Source: Bizionia sp. M204 (GTDB lineage: Bacteria > Bacteroidota > Bacteroidia > Flavobacteriales > Flavobacteriaceae). From it: a stretch of 64,000 nucleotides of DNA. The notes under the pieces were generated by a model. It did not search any database. It was not told the origin of the DNA and worked only from the letters and a program-made list of their open reading frames with translations. The first letter of the stretch is position 1. The number at the start of each line of letters is the position of its first letter. Positions 1 through 9,031 of the stretch are shown here, one piece after another. Both the position numbers and the translations under genes were made by a program. Location: the NCBI RefSeq assembly GCF_023205095.1, contig NZ_CP046242.1, positions 733,001-797,000 of the forward strand. Direction: 5' to 3'.

Positions 1-643
1 CCGAGTTGGTAATATATAAACCAAAAGGTAGTGTTTTCTTATTTTCTTTTAAAAGCCTCGCTACTTCTGCAATCATAAATCCACCCATACGGTTATCTAA
101 AGCACGACAAACAAATTTATCGTTGTTTAGGATATGAAATTCATCCGGGTAAGTAATAACACAACCGACATGGATGTCCATTTTTTCCACTTCTGCTTTG
201 TCTTTTGCACCCACATCAATACAAATATTATCAGGTTTTGGTGCCTCTTCTTTGGATTTGTTTCTGGTATGAATTGCAGGCCATCCAAAAACGCCTTTTA
301 CAATACCATTCTTCGTGTGAATATTAACCACCTTACTTGGTGCAATTTGATGATCGCTACCACCATTACGAACTACATAAATTAATCCATTATCTGAAAT
401 ATAGTTAACATACCAAGAAATTTCATCAGCATGTCCTTCAATAACCACCTTGTATTTAGCATCTGGGTTTATAACACCAACTGCTGTTCCATAGGTATCC
501 GTAATAAACTCATCTACATACGGTTTTAGGTAGTCCATCCAAATTTTTTGCCCTTCCCACTCATAACCTGTTGGTGATGCATTATTTAAATATTTCTCTA
601 GAAAGTCCATCGACTTTTTATTCAGTATACTCTTTTTTGCCAT
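1..643 (-). CDS. M42 family metallopeptidase (3' part cut by window edge)
   Basis: The frame runs from an ATG at 643 (MAKKSILNKKSMDF) to the window edge without a stop, so about 214 N-terminal residues are visible; the family is usually near 350-360. Visible motifs fit M42 aminopeptidases/endoglucanase-like proteins: ASPTGYEWEG near residue 20, EGHADEISW near residue 68 (the His is a metal ligand in the family) and CRALDNRMGG near residue 175 (the Asp bridges the two metals). M42 enzymes are cytosolic di-metal aminopeptidases that trim peptides. No signal peptide is seen, consistent with this. It is divergent from the gene at 758. The exact substrate preference cannot be read from this part. 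Confidence 0.88.
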   Translation of the reverse strand, partial: MAKKSILNKKSMDFLEKYLNNASPTGYEWEGQKIWMDYLKPYVDEFITDTYGTAVGVINPDAKYKVVIEGHADEISWYVNYISDNGLIYVVRNGGSDHQIAPSKVVNIHTKNGIVKGVFGWPAIHTRNKSKEEAPKPDNICIDVGAKDKAEVEKMDIHVGCVITYPDEFHILNNDKFVCRALDNRMGGFMIAEVARLLKENKKTLPFGLYITNS

Positions 644-757
644 CTGTATTATTTTTGCACTAAAATAACAATATTAATACTATTTTAAGGTTAAAGGGTT
701 TTTAAATTATTAATTTTACACTTCCAATTTGGAACGATTTTGGATTCATTTTAAGCT

Positions 758-1435
758 ATGAAAGTAATTGTCTACTTATTTTTAGTTTTTCCCATGATGC
801 TTTTTGCTCAAATAGAGGAGGAGGTGCAGGACTCTACAGACGTTTTTTACATCTTGGTTGAAGGCGATTCTATTCCTAAAACCGCTATTAATTTAAATGA
901 AGTCATGTTGCTTCATCGTTTAAAATTTAATAGTGATGAAGATCGGAAACGCTATTTAGTTATCAGACGAAAAACTATTAAAGTCTATCCGTATGCTAAA
1001 CTAGCAGCCGAACGTTTGGAGTCTTTAAACGAACGCTTAAATAGCTTGGAACGTGAAAGTGAAAAGCGACGCTATGCTAAATTAATTCAGAAATATATTG
1101 AAGATGAATTTTCAGCCGAATTGAAAAAACTTACCAAGACCGAAGGACAAATTCTTGTAAAATTAATTCATAGACAAACAGGGGTAACTACATTCGATTT
1201 AATAAAAGACTTACGCAGTGGTTGGCGCGCCTTTTGGTTTAATAATACGGCCTTACTTTTTAATATTTCTCTTAAAGAAGAATTTGATCCTTGGAATGTA
1301 AAAGAAGATTATTTAATTGAAGATGTTCTAGAGCGTAATTTCCAAAGTGGCCGTTTGGAACGTCAAGAATCTGCTTTAGATTTTGATTTTTTTGAATTAA
1401 CCAACAAATGGCTCAAAACCAAAGAAATGCCCTAA
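758..1435 (+). CDS. DUF4294 domain-containing exported protein
   Basis: A 225-residue protein with a cleavable-looking signal peptide (hydrophobic residues 3-16, then FAQ). The body is charged and helical: a run from about residue 70 to 130 is rich in Arg, Glu and Lys with heptad-like leucines, followed by the conserved-looking segment LIHRQTGVTTFDLIKDLRSG and WRAFWFNNTA. This matches my memory of DUF4294, a Bacteroidota family of unknown function. Its stop codon overlaps the most likely start of the next gene (TAATG at 1433-1437), so the two are probably translationally coupled. Confidence 0.8.
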   Translation: MKVIVYLFLVFPMMLFAQIEEEVQDSTDVFYILVEGDSIPKTAINLNEVMLLHRLKFNSDEDRKRYLVIRRKTIKVYPYAKLAAERLESLNERLNSLERESEKRRYAKLIQKYIEDEFSAELKKLTKTEGQILVKLIHRQTGVTTFDLIKDLRSGWRAFWFNNTALLFNISLKEEFDPWNVKEDYLIEDVLERNFQSGRLERQESALDFDFFELTNKWLKTKEMP

Positions 1436-2091
1436 TGCGCGTACAAACTCCCTTTGAAGAACGTTTAAATAGTTTAACTCATGCGCTTGGCGCACTTACA
1501 GGTATTGCCGCTTTAGTGTTGTTAATACTGTATAATTCCGGTAAAACGGACTACAGTTTATTTAGCGTTATAGTTTATGGGATAACCTTAATTTTATTGT
1601 TTAGTTCTTCTACTTTGTATCATTTTGTACAATCTGATAAACCCAAACATTATTTCCGTATTCTAGACCATATAAGTATTTACTTTTTAATAGCCGGAAC
1701 CTATACCCCTGTTGCCTTAATAACACTGGAAGCCAGCAAAGGTTGGCATTTATTTTGGACCGTATGGGGTATAACAGCACTTGGACTCGTTCTAAAAGTG
1801 TTTTTTACAGGACGATTTGAATTCTTTTCCGTTTTACTTTATTTGTTAATGGGATGGCTTGTTATTTTTGATTTCAGCTATTTATCTGAAAATTTAGGTA
1901 CTACAGGACTTTTTTGGTTATTTGCAGGGGGCTTTGCTTATACAGCTGGTATTTTATTTTATGCTATTGATAAAATAAAATTCAACCACGTAATCTGGCA
2001 TCTTTTTGTATTAGCTGGTGCCATTTGCCATTTTATAATGGTCTTTTTTTTACGTGATTTAAATCTGTATATTACGGTAGGTGGAAGGTAA
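1435..2091 (+). CDS. PAQR / hemolysin III family membrane protein
   Basis: Seven-helix integral membrane protein of the PAQR (hemolysin III, TrhA) family. Family marks: SSTLYHF in helix 2, then HYFRILDHISIYFLIAGTYT, and near the C-terminus HVIWHLFVLAGAICH; the Ser, Asp and His residues in these motifs form the metal site of the family. I place the start at the ATG at 1435, which overlaps the upstream TAA as TAATG; an in-frame ATG at 1408 would add nine residues inside the previous gene. The 3' end overlaps the convergent marC-like gene by 20 bases. Bacterial members have been linked to membrane homeostasis; the role here is not determined. Confidence 0.88.
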   Translation: MRVQTPFEERLNSLTHALGALTGIAALVLLILYNSGKTDYSLFSVIVYGITLILLFSSSTLYHFVQSDKPKHYFRILDHISIYFLIAGTYTPVALITLEASKGWHLFWTVWGITALGLVLKVFFTGRFEFFSVLLYLLMGWLVIFDFSYLSENLGTTGLFWLFAGGFAYTAGILFYAIDKIKFNHVIWHLFVLAGAICHFIMVFFLRDLNLYITVGGR

Positions 2092-2689
2092 TTTTAATTC
2101 CTTCAATAATCATGTTAGTTCCAATAATGGCAATAATTAAACCCATAATTTTTCCTACTACAGAAATCACATTGTTACCAATTTTACGCACTATAAAGTC
2201 GCTTAAACTGAAGGTTATATAGGTAAGCAAACACATTACAGCAAAAATTAATAATACCAAGCCTATTTTTAAAGCGTTAGCATCCGATACAAAGTTCATA
2301 GCCGTAACAATAGTTCCAGGCCCTGCTAGAATAGGAATAGCCAAAGGTGAAACAGCAATATTCTCGTCAATATGTGTGTTTTTTAAATGTTTTAAATTGG
2401 ATTTTTTCGATTGCAGCATGTCAAAACCTACATAAAAAATTAAAATACCACCTGTAATTTTAAAGGCAGGAATAGTAATACCAAATAACTCAAAAATGGT
2501 TTTTCCAAGAATAACAAAAATGGCCACAATAATAAAAGCAATTAAAACGGCACGTTTACTAATACGTAACTTGGTTTCCTTATCGGCATTTCCAACCAGA
2601 GATAGAAAAATAGGTAAATTTGAAATTGGATTCATAATAGCAAAGAATCCTGTAAATACCGTTATTGAAAAAGTAACAAGGTGGTCCAT
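2072..2689 (-). CDS. MarC family integral membrane protein
   Basis: A 205-residue polytopic membrane protein with about six hydrophobic segments and the family's opening FTGFFAIMNPISNLPIFLSL, plus AIPILAGPGTIVTAM near residue 118, both typical of the MarC/UPF0056 family. The family was once linked to multiple antibiotic resistance in E. coli, but that link was later withdrawn, so a transport role is only suspected. Tail-to-tail overlap with the PAQR gene on the other strand (2072-2091). The start at 2689 is the first ATG and fits the family's N-terminus. Confidence 0.88.
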   Translation of the reverse strand: MDHLVTFSITVFTGFFAIMNPISNLPIFLSLVGNADKETKLRISKRAVLIAFIIVAIFVILGKTIFELFGITIPAFKITGGILIFYVGFDMLQSKKSNLKHLKNTHIDENIAVSPLAIPILAGPGTIVTAMNFVSDANALKIGLVLLIFAVMCLLTYITFSLSDFIVRKIGNNVISVVGKIMGLIIAIIGTNMIIEGIKITFHLP

Positions 2690-2902
2690 TATCTGATAAT
2701 AATTAAAAATTATTTCGTCTCTATAAATTTCATTTTGAGACTTGATTTTTTAAGGCTGCAAAGGTAGGAAATCAACGCGATATAATTGGCTGAATATCAC
2801 GTTTTAAATTTTAATTTTCAGGATTCATTAAAAGGTGTCAATCCACCTTGTTTTATAATGGTTGGGGAAAGAGGCAGAATTTGAGTTTTGTAAAAAAAAA
2901 GA

Positions 2903-3331
2903 TTAAGGCGTAATAACGTCTCTGTAATCCTCAAAAAAGGATTCAAATTTACTCATGGTATCATTTAAAAAAACCATTACGTCTTGCCAGGTATTTTTGT
3001 TATGAATGGATACTTTTTGTTCTAAAGGCACATAAATTCGGGAGATTTCTTTGCCGTTTTCTAAATAGTATTCTTCTTCAAAAATAGCTAATGGCAAATA
3101 ATCATCTTTTAATATGGTTTTTAACGCCTCTAATTTTTCCCAAATATTGATGCGGTTCTCTAAATCATCTTCCAAATCTATTGAAACCATGGCGTGTTTC
3201 GTATCAAAATGAAATTTAAAACTCATCCCTTTTATTTTTGTATCATACAAGATCCATTTTCTAGGAAAGGATTTCCCAAAACTGGTCCAGAATAATTGGC
3301 GGAGTTGTCTAGATTCTTCTTTTGAAAACAT
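2903..3331 (-). CDS. DUF4268 domain-containing protein
   Basis: A 142-residue soluble protein without signal or membrane segment. It opens MFSKEESRQLRQLFWTSFG and has KWILYDTKIKGMSFKFHFD, which matches the Bacteroidota DUF4268 family as I know it. DUF4268 also occurs as a C-terminal domain of restriction-associated proteins, but this stand-alone short form sits among housekeeping genes. It lies 8 bases downstream of the ZIP transporter gene and is likely cotranscribed with it and the methyltransferase. Function unknown. Confidence 0.75.
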   Translation of the reverse strand: MFSKEESRQLRQLFWTSFGKSFPRKWILYDTKIKGMSFKFHFDTKHAMVSIDLEDDLENRINIWEKLEALKTILKDDYLPLAIFEEEYYLENGKEISRIYVPLEQKVSIHNKNTWQDVMVFLNDTMSKFESFFEDYRDVITP

Positions 3332-3339
3332 AAAAACGA

Positions 3340-4014
3340 TTAAATCATGTAAGCTGCAGCAATACCTAAAACGATTGCTATTAACTTGGTGAGATTAAAT
3401 TTATGACCTTCACCACTTTCAAATAAAATGGTTGTTGAAATGTGCAAAAAGATACCAATTACAATAGCATTAATAGCACTAATGTAATGCGTTGCAATAT
3501 TGGCGTGATTCGAAATGTAAGTTCCCAAAGGTGTCATAGCAGCAAAAATTATTAAGAAGGCAATGACTTGGAATTTAGTAGCTTTTGAATGGATTAAAAA
3601 ACCCGTAATAACCGTAGCAATTGGAATTTTATGAACAAGAACGCCATACACCATATCATTGTGTTCATGGATTGGAAAACCTTCTAAAAAGCTATGAATA
3701 CATAAACTTATAAATAATGCCCAAGGAAACGAGTCATCATGTGTATGGACATGAACGTGACCATGTTCTGCACCTTTGGAAAAGAATTCTAAAATTATTT
3801 GAATTAGAATTCCAAACATTATATAGAGTCCAGTTTCCTTGGCATCTAGATGATGATATACTTCGGGTAATAATTCAAAAAGCGTTAGAGCTAATAAAAA
3901 GGCACCACTAAAAGCAAGTAGCAATTTAAAGTTAAAACAGGCTTTTTTGCGTGTTAAAATAACCAAGGCCGCTCCAATAATAACGGCTAATATGGGTAAT
4001 AAATAGTGTAACAT
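3340..4014 (-). CDS. ZIP family metal transporter
   Basis: A 224-residue membrane protein with about eight hydrophobic segments. A His-rich loop (HGHVHVHTHDD, about residue 83-93) precedes a helix containing HSFLEGFPI, and a following helix has HKIPIATVITGF; these two His-containing helices form the metal path in ZIP transporters. ZIP proteins import divalent cations such as Zn2+ or Fe2+ into the cytoplasm. Its stop region overlaps no gene, while its start codon at 4014 shares a base with the last base of the upstream methyltransferase gene, so the pair is translationally coupled. Confidence 0.85.
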   Translation of the reverse strand: MLHYLLPILAVIIGAALVILTRKKACFNFKLLLAFSGAFLLALTLFELLPEVYHHLDAKETGLYIMFGILIQIILEFFSKGAEHGHVHVHTHDDSFPWALFISLCIHSFLEGFPIHEHNDMVYGVLVHKIPIATVITGFLIHSKATKFQVIAFLIIFAAMTPLGTYISNHANIATHYISAINAIVIGIFLHISTTILFESGEGHKFNLTKLIAIVLGIAAAYMI

Positions 4015-4742
4015 TACTTAAAAATCATAATTAAACGTTCAGACGTGTTTTTATTGAATTTATTTAATTTATAATCCCCAAAAATATCTAATAAATAAAC
4101 ACCTGCTTGATCAAATAATTCTTGAAAATCATCCAAAGTAAACGCCCGAACACGTTCTTGAAATTGATAATTTTCTCCCGCATCTTCAAACTGAATGTCT
4201 TTTATAATATAGCCATCTTGGACATAACGTTTTAAATGAAACTCAATTCCCTCAACTGTTTTTGTTTCTTCCGGAACTAAATTTTCAATAACAAAATCAC
4301 AATTCATAAAATCTATAACTCCAAATCCGGTTTCATTTAAATCCGCTTGAATAGCTTTAATGGTTCTTAAGTTATCCGCTTCATTTTCAAAATATCCAAA
4401 ACTAGTAAACAAATTAAAAACAGCATCAAACTGCTTTTTAAAAGGTTTACACATATCATGTACTTGAAAATTTAAGGTTTCATTTTCAAATTGTTTCGCG
4501 TGTTCTATGCTGTTTTCAGATAAATCGGCACCTGTAACACGATAACCTAATGAGTTTAAATATATAGCATGGCGGCCCTTTCCACATGCTAAATCTAAAA
4601 TTTCACCAGCTTCTGGCAGATTTAAATAATTGGTTAAGGTATCCATAAATAGCTGTGCTTCGCTATTATCTCTATCTTTATAGAGTATGTGATAATATGG
4701 TGTGTCAAACCATGAAGCAAACCATTGCGATGTGTTTTCCAT
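4014..4742 (-). CDS. Class I SAM-dependent methyltransferase
   Basis: A 242-residue Rossmann-fold methyltransferase. Motif I is ILDLACGKGRHAIYLNSLGY (about residue 47-66), followed by VTGADLS (motif II acidic residue) and FDAVFNLFTSFGYF (motif IV region). The substrate is not evident; similar small Bacteroidota proteins are annotated only as methyltransferase-domain proteins. First gene of a probable operon with the ZIP transporter and DUF4268 gene. It is divergent from the rRNA methyltransferase at 4874. Confidence 0.85.
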   Translation of the reverse strand: MENTSQWFASWFDTPYYHILYKDRDNSEAQLFMDTLTNYLNLPEAGEILDLACGKGRHAIYLNSLGYRVTGADLSENSIEHAKQFENETLNFQVHDMCKPFKKQFDAVFNLFTSFGYFENEADNLRTIKAIQADLNETGFGVIDFMNCDFVIENLVPEETKTVEGIEFHLKRYVQDGYIIKDIQFEDAGENYQFQERVRAFTLDDFQELFDQAGVYLLDIFGDYKLNKFNKNTSERLIMIFK

Positions 4743-4822
4743 AGAAGTTTTCCCAATGCTGGGATTTGATCTTATAATCGTTATTTAGTCACCCAAAAAT
4801 ATGTCTTTGTTGAGTAAAGTCT

Positions 4823-4853
4823 GTTGTCTTGCCACAAAAATACTGTATTTTTG
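4823..4853 (+). promoter_or_regulatory. Promoter of the THUMP methyltransferase gene
   Basis: GTTG at 4823-4826, a 19-base spacer, then TATTTTTG at 4846-4853, an excellent match to the Bacteroidota sigma-A form TTTG-N19-TAnnTTTG. Transcription would start near 4860. This excludes the upstream in-frame ATG at 4829 and supports the start at 4874. Confidence 0.75.
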
Positions 4854-4873
4854 CAATCTATTTAATGTCTGCA

Positions 4874-6037
4874 ATGGAGAATAATTATAAAATGGTTGCC
4901 AAAACCTTATTTGGCTTTGAAGATTTATTAGAAAAAGAACTACTGCAACTGGGAGCTACTGATATCCAGAAGGGGACTAGGATGGTTAGTTTTACTGGTG
5001 ATAAAGGTTTTATGTACAAAGCTAATTTAGGTTTGCGTACGGCTATAAAAATATTAAAACCTATAAATAGTTTTCGGATTAAAGATGAACAAGACCTGTA
5101 TGACCAAGTTTATAAAATGGATTGGAGTCAGTATATGAAATCTAGTGGTACTTTAGCTATTAGTTCTACCGTTCATTCAGAACAATTTACCCATTCGCAA
5201 TATATTTCTCTAAAAACTAAAGATGCCATTGTGGATAAATTTAGAGACACCACGAATGAGCGACCAAATATTGATTTACGGTTTCCTGATTTAAAAGTGA
5301 ATGTTCATATAGATAGAAATCAATGTGCCATTTCGTTAGATTCTTCCGGCGAATCTTTACATAAACGTGGCTATAAAACGGCTACAAATATAGCGCCAAT
5401 AAATGAGGTTTTGGCAGCAGGACTGGTTATGTTATCCGGTTGGGATGGTCAATCGGATTTTATGGATCCCATGTGTGGAAGTGGTACTATTTTGGCTGAA
5501 GCTGCTATGATAGCATGTAATATTCCACCAAATTTAATGCGAAAGGAATTTGCCTTTGAACGTTGGAATGATTGGGATGTGGAACTGTTTGAAAAAATTG
5601 AAGAATCACTTTTGAAAAAAACACGCGACTTTCATCATAAAATAATAGGTTATGATAAATCGCCTAGTGCCGTGGCAAAAGCCAAGGATAATTTGAAGAA
5701 TGCCCATTTAGATGAATTTGTAAGTATCAAACATGAGGATTTCTTTAAAACTCAAAAAGCGGGTGATGCCAAACTCCATATGGTTTTCAACCCACCTTAT
5801 GGAGAACGATTGGATATTGATATGGAAAAATTTTATGCTGCAATTGGTGACACCTTAAAACAAAACTATCCAGGAACTGATGCGTGGTTTATTACATCTA
5901 ATTTAGATGCTTTAAAGCATGTGGGATTACGACCATCCCGAAAAATACATTTAATGAATGCAAAATTAGAATCGCGTTTAGTTAAATATGTCATGTATGA
6001 AGGAAGTAAAAAAGCGAAGTATCAAGATCGGGATTAA
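4874..6037 (+). CDS. THUMP domain class I SAM RNA methyltransferase (RlmL/K N2-guanine type)
   Basis: About 387 residues. The N-terminal MVAKTLFGFEDLLEKELLQL and following THUMP-like segment bind RNA; the C-terminal catalytic domain has DPMCGSGTILAEAAMIACNI (SAM-binding motif I, about residue 196-215) and NPPYGERL (motif IV, catalytic for N2-guanine methylation). This is the RlmL/YcbY N-terminal-half family that makes m2G in 23S rRNA. I choose the ATG at 4874 because the promoter places the transcript start after the ATG at 4829, and the extra 15 residues would be hydrophobic and unlike the family. Confidence 0.88.
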   Translation: MENNYKMVAKTLFGFEDLLEKELLQLGATDIQKGTRMVSFTGDKGFMYKANLGLRTAIKILKPINSFRIKDEQDLYDQVYKMDWSQYMKSSGTLAISSTVHSEQFTHSQYISLKTKDAIVDKFRDTTNERPNIDLRFPDLKVNVHIDRNQCAISLDSSGESLHKRGYKTATNIAPINEVLAAGLVMLSGWDGQSDFMDPMCGSGTILAEAAMIACNIPPNLMRKEFAFERWNDWDVELFEKIEESLLKKTRDFHHKIIGYDKSPSAVAKAKDNLKNAHLDEFVSIKHEDFFKTQKAGDAKLHMVFNPPYGERLDIDMEKFYAAIGDTLKQNYPGTDAWFITSNLDALKHVGLRPSRKIHLMNAKLESRLVKYVMYEGSKKAKYQDRD

Positions 6038-6252
6038 GTTTCCCTTCTGTTGTTAGGACGTATGACTTTTAACTCAAGCTGAATAAACTCTCGTTTTTCT
6101 AACTTTAAATTTGGATTCATAAACTTTGACCTTATACTTCTGGCAAAGTCAAGGAGAGAAAGCTATTGGGGTAATTACAGGAAGTTAATTGTAGAAATTC
6201 TGTAATTACGTTTTGGAATTTAGTATTTATTTTCTGGAATTTTTAATCTTTT
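6038..6252. other. Intergenic spacer, no gene seen
   Basis: Together with the heptamer tract this forms a 318-base gap between two convergent genes. The first 215 bases show no coding frame, no hairpin terminator and no recognisable RNA. Confidence 0.6.
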
Positions 6253-6357
6253 GAACACTGAACACTGAACACTGAACACTGAACACTGAACACTGAACAC
6301 TGAACACTGAACACTGAACACTGAACACTGAACACTGAACACTGAACACTGAACACT
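6253..6357. repeat. 15 perfect tandem copies of GAACACT
   Basis: The heptamer GAACACT is repeated 15 times without error over 105 bases. The tract's last two bases are part of the stop codon (TAG on the minus strand, 6356-6358) of the DUF6048 gene. On the plus strand every frame meets TGA; on the minus strand (AGTGTTC) no frame contains a stop. Perfect identity suggests recent expansion by slippage. Confidence 0.98.
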
Positions 6358-7093
6358 ATTTTGCTTTCTTGAAAATCGGAATTAAATACGAAATATTATA
6401 GCCATAGCCAAAGCCAAAACTCCCGCTATCATAGGTTTTATTGTACCCAGGAATATAGATGTTTTCAAAATTATCGGGTTCGCTTTGCGTAATTATATAT
6501 TTAAATTGGGCATTAACACCTAAAAACAAGTTGGTAAGAACTTCTACTTTTAAGCCCACAATAAATTCAGTCCATACTGCATTTAGTCCACTAAATTTTT
6601 TAGATTCTGACGATGAAAATTGTGGTGCCCAATATTGATTTTGCGAGTACACACCAAAACTATTTAAATCTTGACTAAAATTACTGAATGCCACACGAAA
6701 ACCACCATACAGTAAATTATTCATACCATACCAGTTTTCGTAAGCGTTATAATCGGCTCCAAGTTTTATGTAAGTTCCGGTGGCTGTAACATCAATATAA
6801 TCTGTGGTCGTTGTTTTTTCTTCAACACCAAATTCTCCAGCTAAATACCATTTTTTTGTAAATCGGAAATCACCATTTACTTCAAAACCCTTATAGTCAT
6901 CATCTAAAAATGAACGCAGTAATTTACTGGCATCACCACCAACACGCAGTCCGTATTTCTCTAGCTGCTTACTACTGTCTTTTAATTTTTTGTTTGAAGG
7001 AATGCTATCGTTTTGTGCAAATGAAACTGAACAAAACAGCAAACCAATCAAACATGTTTTAATGATAGATGTTATAGTTTGTGGTGTATTCAT
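6356..7093 (-). CDS. DUF6048 family outer-membrane protein
   Basis: A 245-residue protein with a signal peptide (hydrophobic residues 12-24, then SFAQ) and many alternating beta segments such as KWYLAGEFGVE, TYIKLGADYN and GGFRVAFSN, which suggests an outer-membrane barrel. It matches the Flavobacteriia DUF6048 family as I recall it, including its place after a DUF6452 lipoprotein and rlmD. Its start lies 35 bases inside the upstream gene, so translation is likely coupled. Its stop codon is formed at the edge of the GAACACT tract. Function unknown. Confidence 0.72.
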   Translation of the reverse strand: MNTPQTITSIIKTCLIGLLFCSVSFAQNDSIPSNKKLKDSSKQLEKYGLRVGGDASKLLRSFLDDDYKGFEVNGDFRFTKKWYLAGEFGVEEKTTTTDYIDVTATGTYIKLGADYNAYENWYGMNNLLYGGFRVAFSNFSQDLNSFGVYSQNQYWAPQFSSSESKKFSGLNAVWTEFIVGLKVEVLTNLFLGVNAQFKYIITQSEPDNFENIYIPGYNKTYDSGSFGFGYGYNISYLIPIFKKAK

Positions 7094-7601
7094 TTTCTAT
7101 TGTTTGATTATCATTTACAGACTGAATAATTTTTATCCATTTGTCTCCATCATCTTCAACGGTTATGGAAATGTTCTTAAAAACCGTTTTAAAACCACAT
7201 GCTCGGGAAACGTAAACTTCTTCCGTAACGTACGAAATCGTTATTATATCCTCATTACCGGTAATAAAATCATCATCTGGATTATCAGGCGTATTATTAT
7301 TATTTAACTTGTAATTTTTATAAATACTATATGACGTACTATTCTCTGTTGTTTTTAGTGGAAGTAAAATTACTTGCTTGTCTCGGGTACCATCTAAATC
7401 TGGAAGTGTTTCATCGTTACCAATTCCTTGAACACGACATTTAGCAACATTTCTAGGGTTTTGCTGTTCCGGGTTTTCAATGTTATAAAACGAAATCGTT
7501 AAACGTGGGGTTGTAACAGTATCTAAGGTACAGATATCATCACGTTCGCAACTCAAAGTGATACAACAAATCAGAATTATTAAGCCAAGTATTTTTTTCA
7601 T
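7059..7601 (-). CDS. DUF6452 family lipoprotein
   Basis: A 180-residue protein with a lipoprotein signal (IILICCITLSC, Cys18 followed by ERDDIC). The rest is soluble, with the motif LLPLKTTENSTSYSIYKN and a late CGFKTVF. It fits DUF6452, a Flavobacteriia family of unknown function whose members I recall between rlmD and a DUF6048 barrel. It begins 5 bases after the rlmD stop and overlaps the next gene by 35 bases, so the three genes are one transcription unit. Acidic residues after the lipid-bearing Cys would suit surface export of the lipoprotein. Confidence 0.72.
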   Translation of the reverse strand: MKKILGLIILICCITLSCERDDICTLDTVTTPRLTISFYNIENPEQQNPRNVAKCRVQGIGNDETLPDLDGTRDKQVILLPLKTTENSTSYSIYKNYKLNNNNTPDNPDDDFITGNEDIITISYVTEEVYVSRACGFKTVFKNISITVEDDGDKWIKIIQSVNDNQTIENEYTTNYNIYH

Positions 7602-7606
7602 AGGTT

Positions 7607-9019
7607 TTATCTTCTTTCCAAAAGTACAACATTTTCAACGTGATGCGTTTGGGGAAACATATCCACAGCTTGTGTACGTGTTACTTTATATTGTGCATCC
7701 ATAAGTTGTAAATCTCGTGCTTGTGTTGCGCTGTTGCAACTTACATAAACTATTTTTTCCGGTGCAATATTTAATATTTGATTAACGACATCTTTATGCA
7801 TGCCATCGCGTGGTGGATCGGTTATAATAACATCTGGATGACCGTGTGTATTAATAAAATCCTGATTAAAGACGTTTTTCATATCGCCCACATAAAAGTC
7901 AACGTTAGCAATGCCATTTAATTGTGCATTAGCTTTGGCAGCTAAAATAGCATCAGGAACAGCCTCAACCCCAACCACTTTATTCGCTTTTTTGGCAACA
8001 AATTGCGCAATGGTTCCGGTTCCGGTATATAAATCGTAAACCAATTCGTTTCCTGTTAATCCAGCGAAATCTCTGGTAATTTTATACAATTCATACGCTT
8101 GTTCCGAATTGGTTTGATAAAATGATTTGGCGTTGATTTTAAATCGTAAGCCTTCCATTTCTTCAAAAATATAATCGTAGCCTTTATAACAAATCACGTC
8201 TTGATCGTAAATGGTATCATTGGCTTTTTCATTCACTACATATTGCAGTGAGGTGATTTCAGGAAAGGTTTCCGCTAAATAATCTAATAGTAATTCACGC
8301 TTGATTTTATCTTCTTTAAAAAACTGAATCATCACCATAATATCTCCCGTAGATGATGTTCTTATCATCATAGTTCGCAATAAACCATGTTGATTTCTGG
8401 TGTTGAAAAACGCCAACTCATTTGCAATGGCAAACTCCCTAACCGCATTTCTAATGGCATTGGATGGATCTGCTTGCAGGTGACATTTTTTTATATCTAA
8501 AATTTTATCCCACATGCCTGGAATATGGAAGCCTAAAGCATTCCTATCGCCTAAATCTCTATCTGATTGAATTTCTTCCAAGGTTAACCAACGGCTATCG
8601 CTAAAGGAAAATTCCATTTTATTACGATAAAAGTAGGGGGCCTTACAACCTAAAATAGGGGTAACTTCAGGTAATTCTATATGTCCAATACGTGTTAAAT
8701 TATTGGTAACTTCTTTTTGCTTGTAAAATAATTGGTGTTCATAGCCCATATTTTGCCACTTACAACCACCACAAACCCCAAAATGTTGGCATTCAGGTTC
8801 GGTACGTTTTTCGGATAGTTTATGAAAAATAGTTGCTTTACCTTCAAAATAGGCTTTACGCTTTTTAAAGGTTTGCACGTCAACCACATCACCTGGAACC
8901 GCATTTGGCATAAAAATGACTTTACCATCGGGTGCTTTCCCTATTACTTTTCCTTTTGCACCAGCATCAATTACTTCGACATTGGTGAATATTTGCTTTC
9001 TATTATTTTTTCTTGCCAT
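7607..9019 (-). CDS. rlmD: 23S rRNA (uracil(1939)-C(5))-methyltransferase RlmD
   Basis: A 470-residue TrmA/RlmD-type enzyme. The N-terminal TRAM-like part (GAKGKVIGKAPDGKVIF) is followed by the iron-sulphur cysteines CQHFGVCGGCKWQ (about residue 77-89). The catalytic domain has YDLYTGTGTIAQF for SAM, TDPPRDGM, and the nucleophile motif VSCNSATQARDL near residue 430. It methylates a uridine in 23S rRNA. The promoter box TACTTTTG lies only 4 bases before the ATG, so the mRNA may be leaderless. Whether the target is U1939 alone or also U747 (RlmCD type) cannot be read from sequence. Confidence 0.9.
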   Translation of the reverse strand: MARKNNRKQIFTNVEVIDAGAKGKVIGKAPDGKVIFMPNAVPGDVVDVQTFKKRKAYFEGKATIFHKLSEKRTEPECQHFGVCGGCKWQNMGYEHQLFYKQKEVTNNLTRIGHIELPEVTPILGCKAPYFYRNKMEFSFSDSRWLTLEEIQSDRDLGDRNALGFHIPGMWDKILDIKKCHLQADPSNAIRNAVREFAIANELAFFNTRNQHGLLRTMMIRTSSTGDIMVMIQFFKEDKIKRELLLDYLAETFPEITSLQYVVNEKANDTIYDQDVICYKGYDYIFEEMEGLRFKINAKSFYQTNSEQAYELYKITRDFAGLTGNELVYDLYTGTGTIAQFVAKKANKVVGVEAVPDAILAAKANAQLNGIANVDFYVGDMKNVFNQDFINTHGHPDVIITDPPRDGMHKDVVNQILNIAPEKIVYVSCNSATQARDLQLMDAQYKVTRTQAVDMFPQTHHVENVVLLERR

Positions 9020-9023
9020 GCTG

Positions 9024-9031
9024 CAAAAGTA
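9024..9031 (-). promoter_or_regulatory. -7 element of rlmD, 4 bases from the start codon
   Basis: On the minus strand TACTTTTG matches TAnnTTTG; a TTTG lies 16 bases upstream (9048-9051), slightly closer than usual. The expected transcript start coincides with the ATG at 9019. Confidence 0.55.

Noticed and set aside
134-385. 83-residue plus-strand frame
   Set aside because: Antisense to the M42 peptidase gene, whose conserved motifs are clear on the minus strand.
4829-4873. Upstream start of the THUMP methyltransferase
   Set aside because: The promoter at 4823-4853 puts the transcript start after this ATG.
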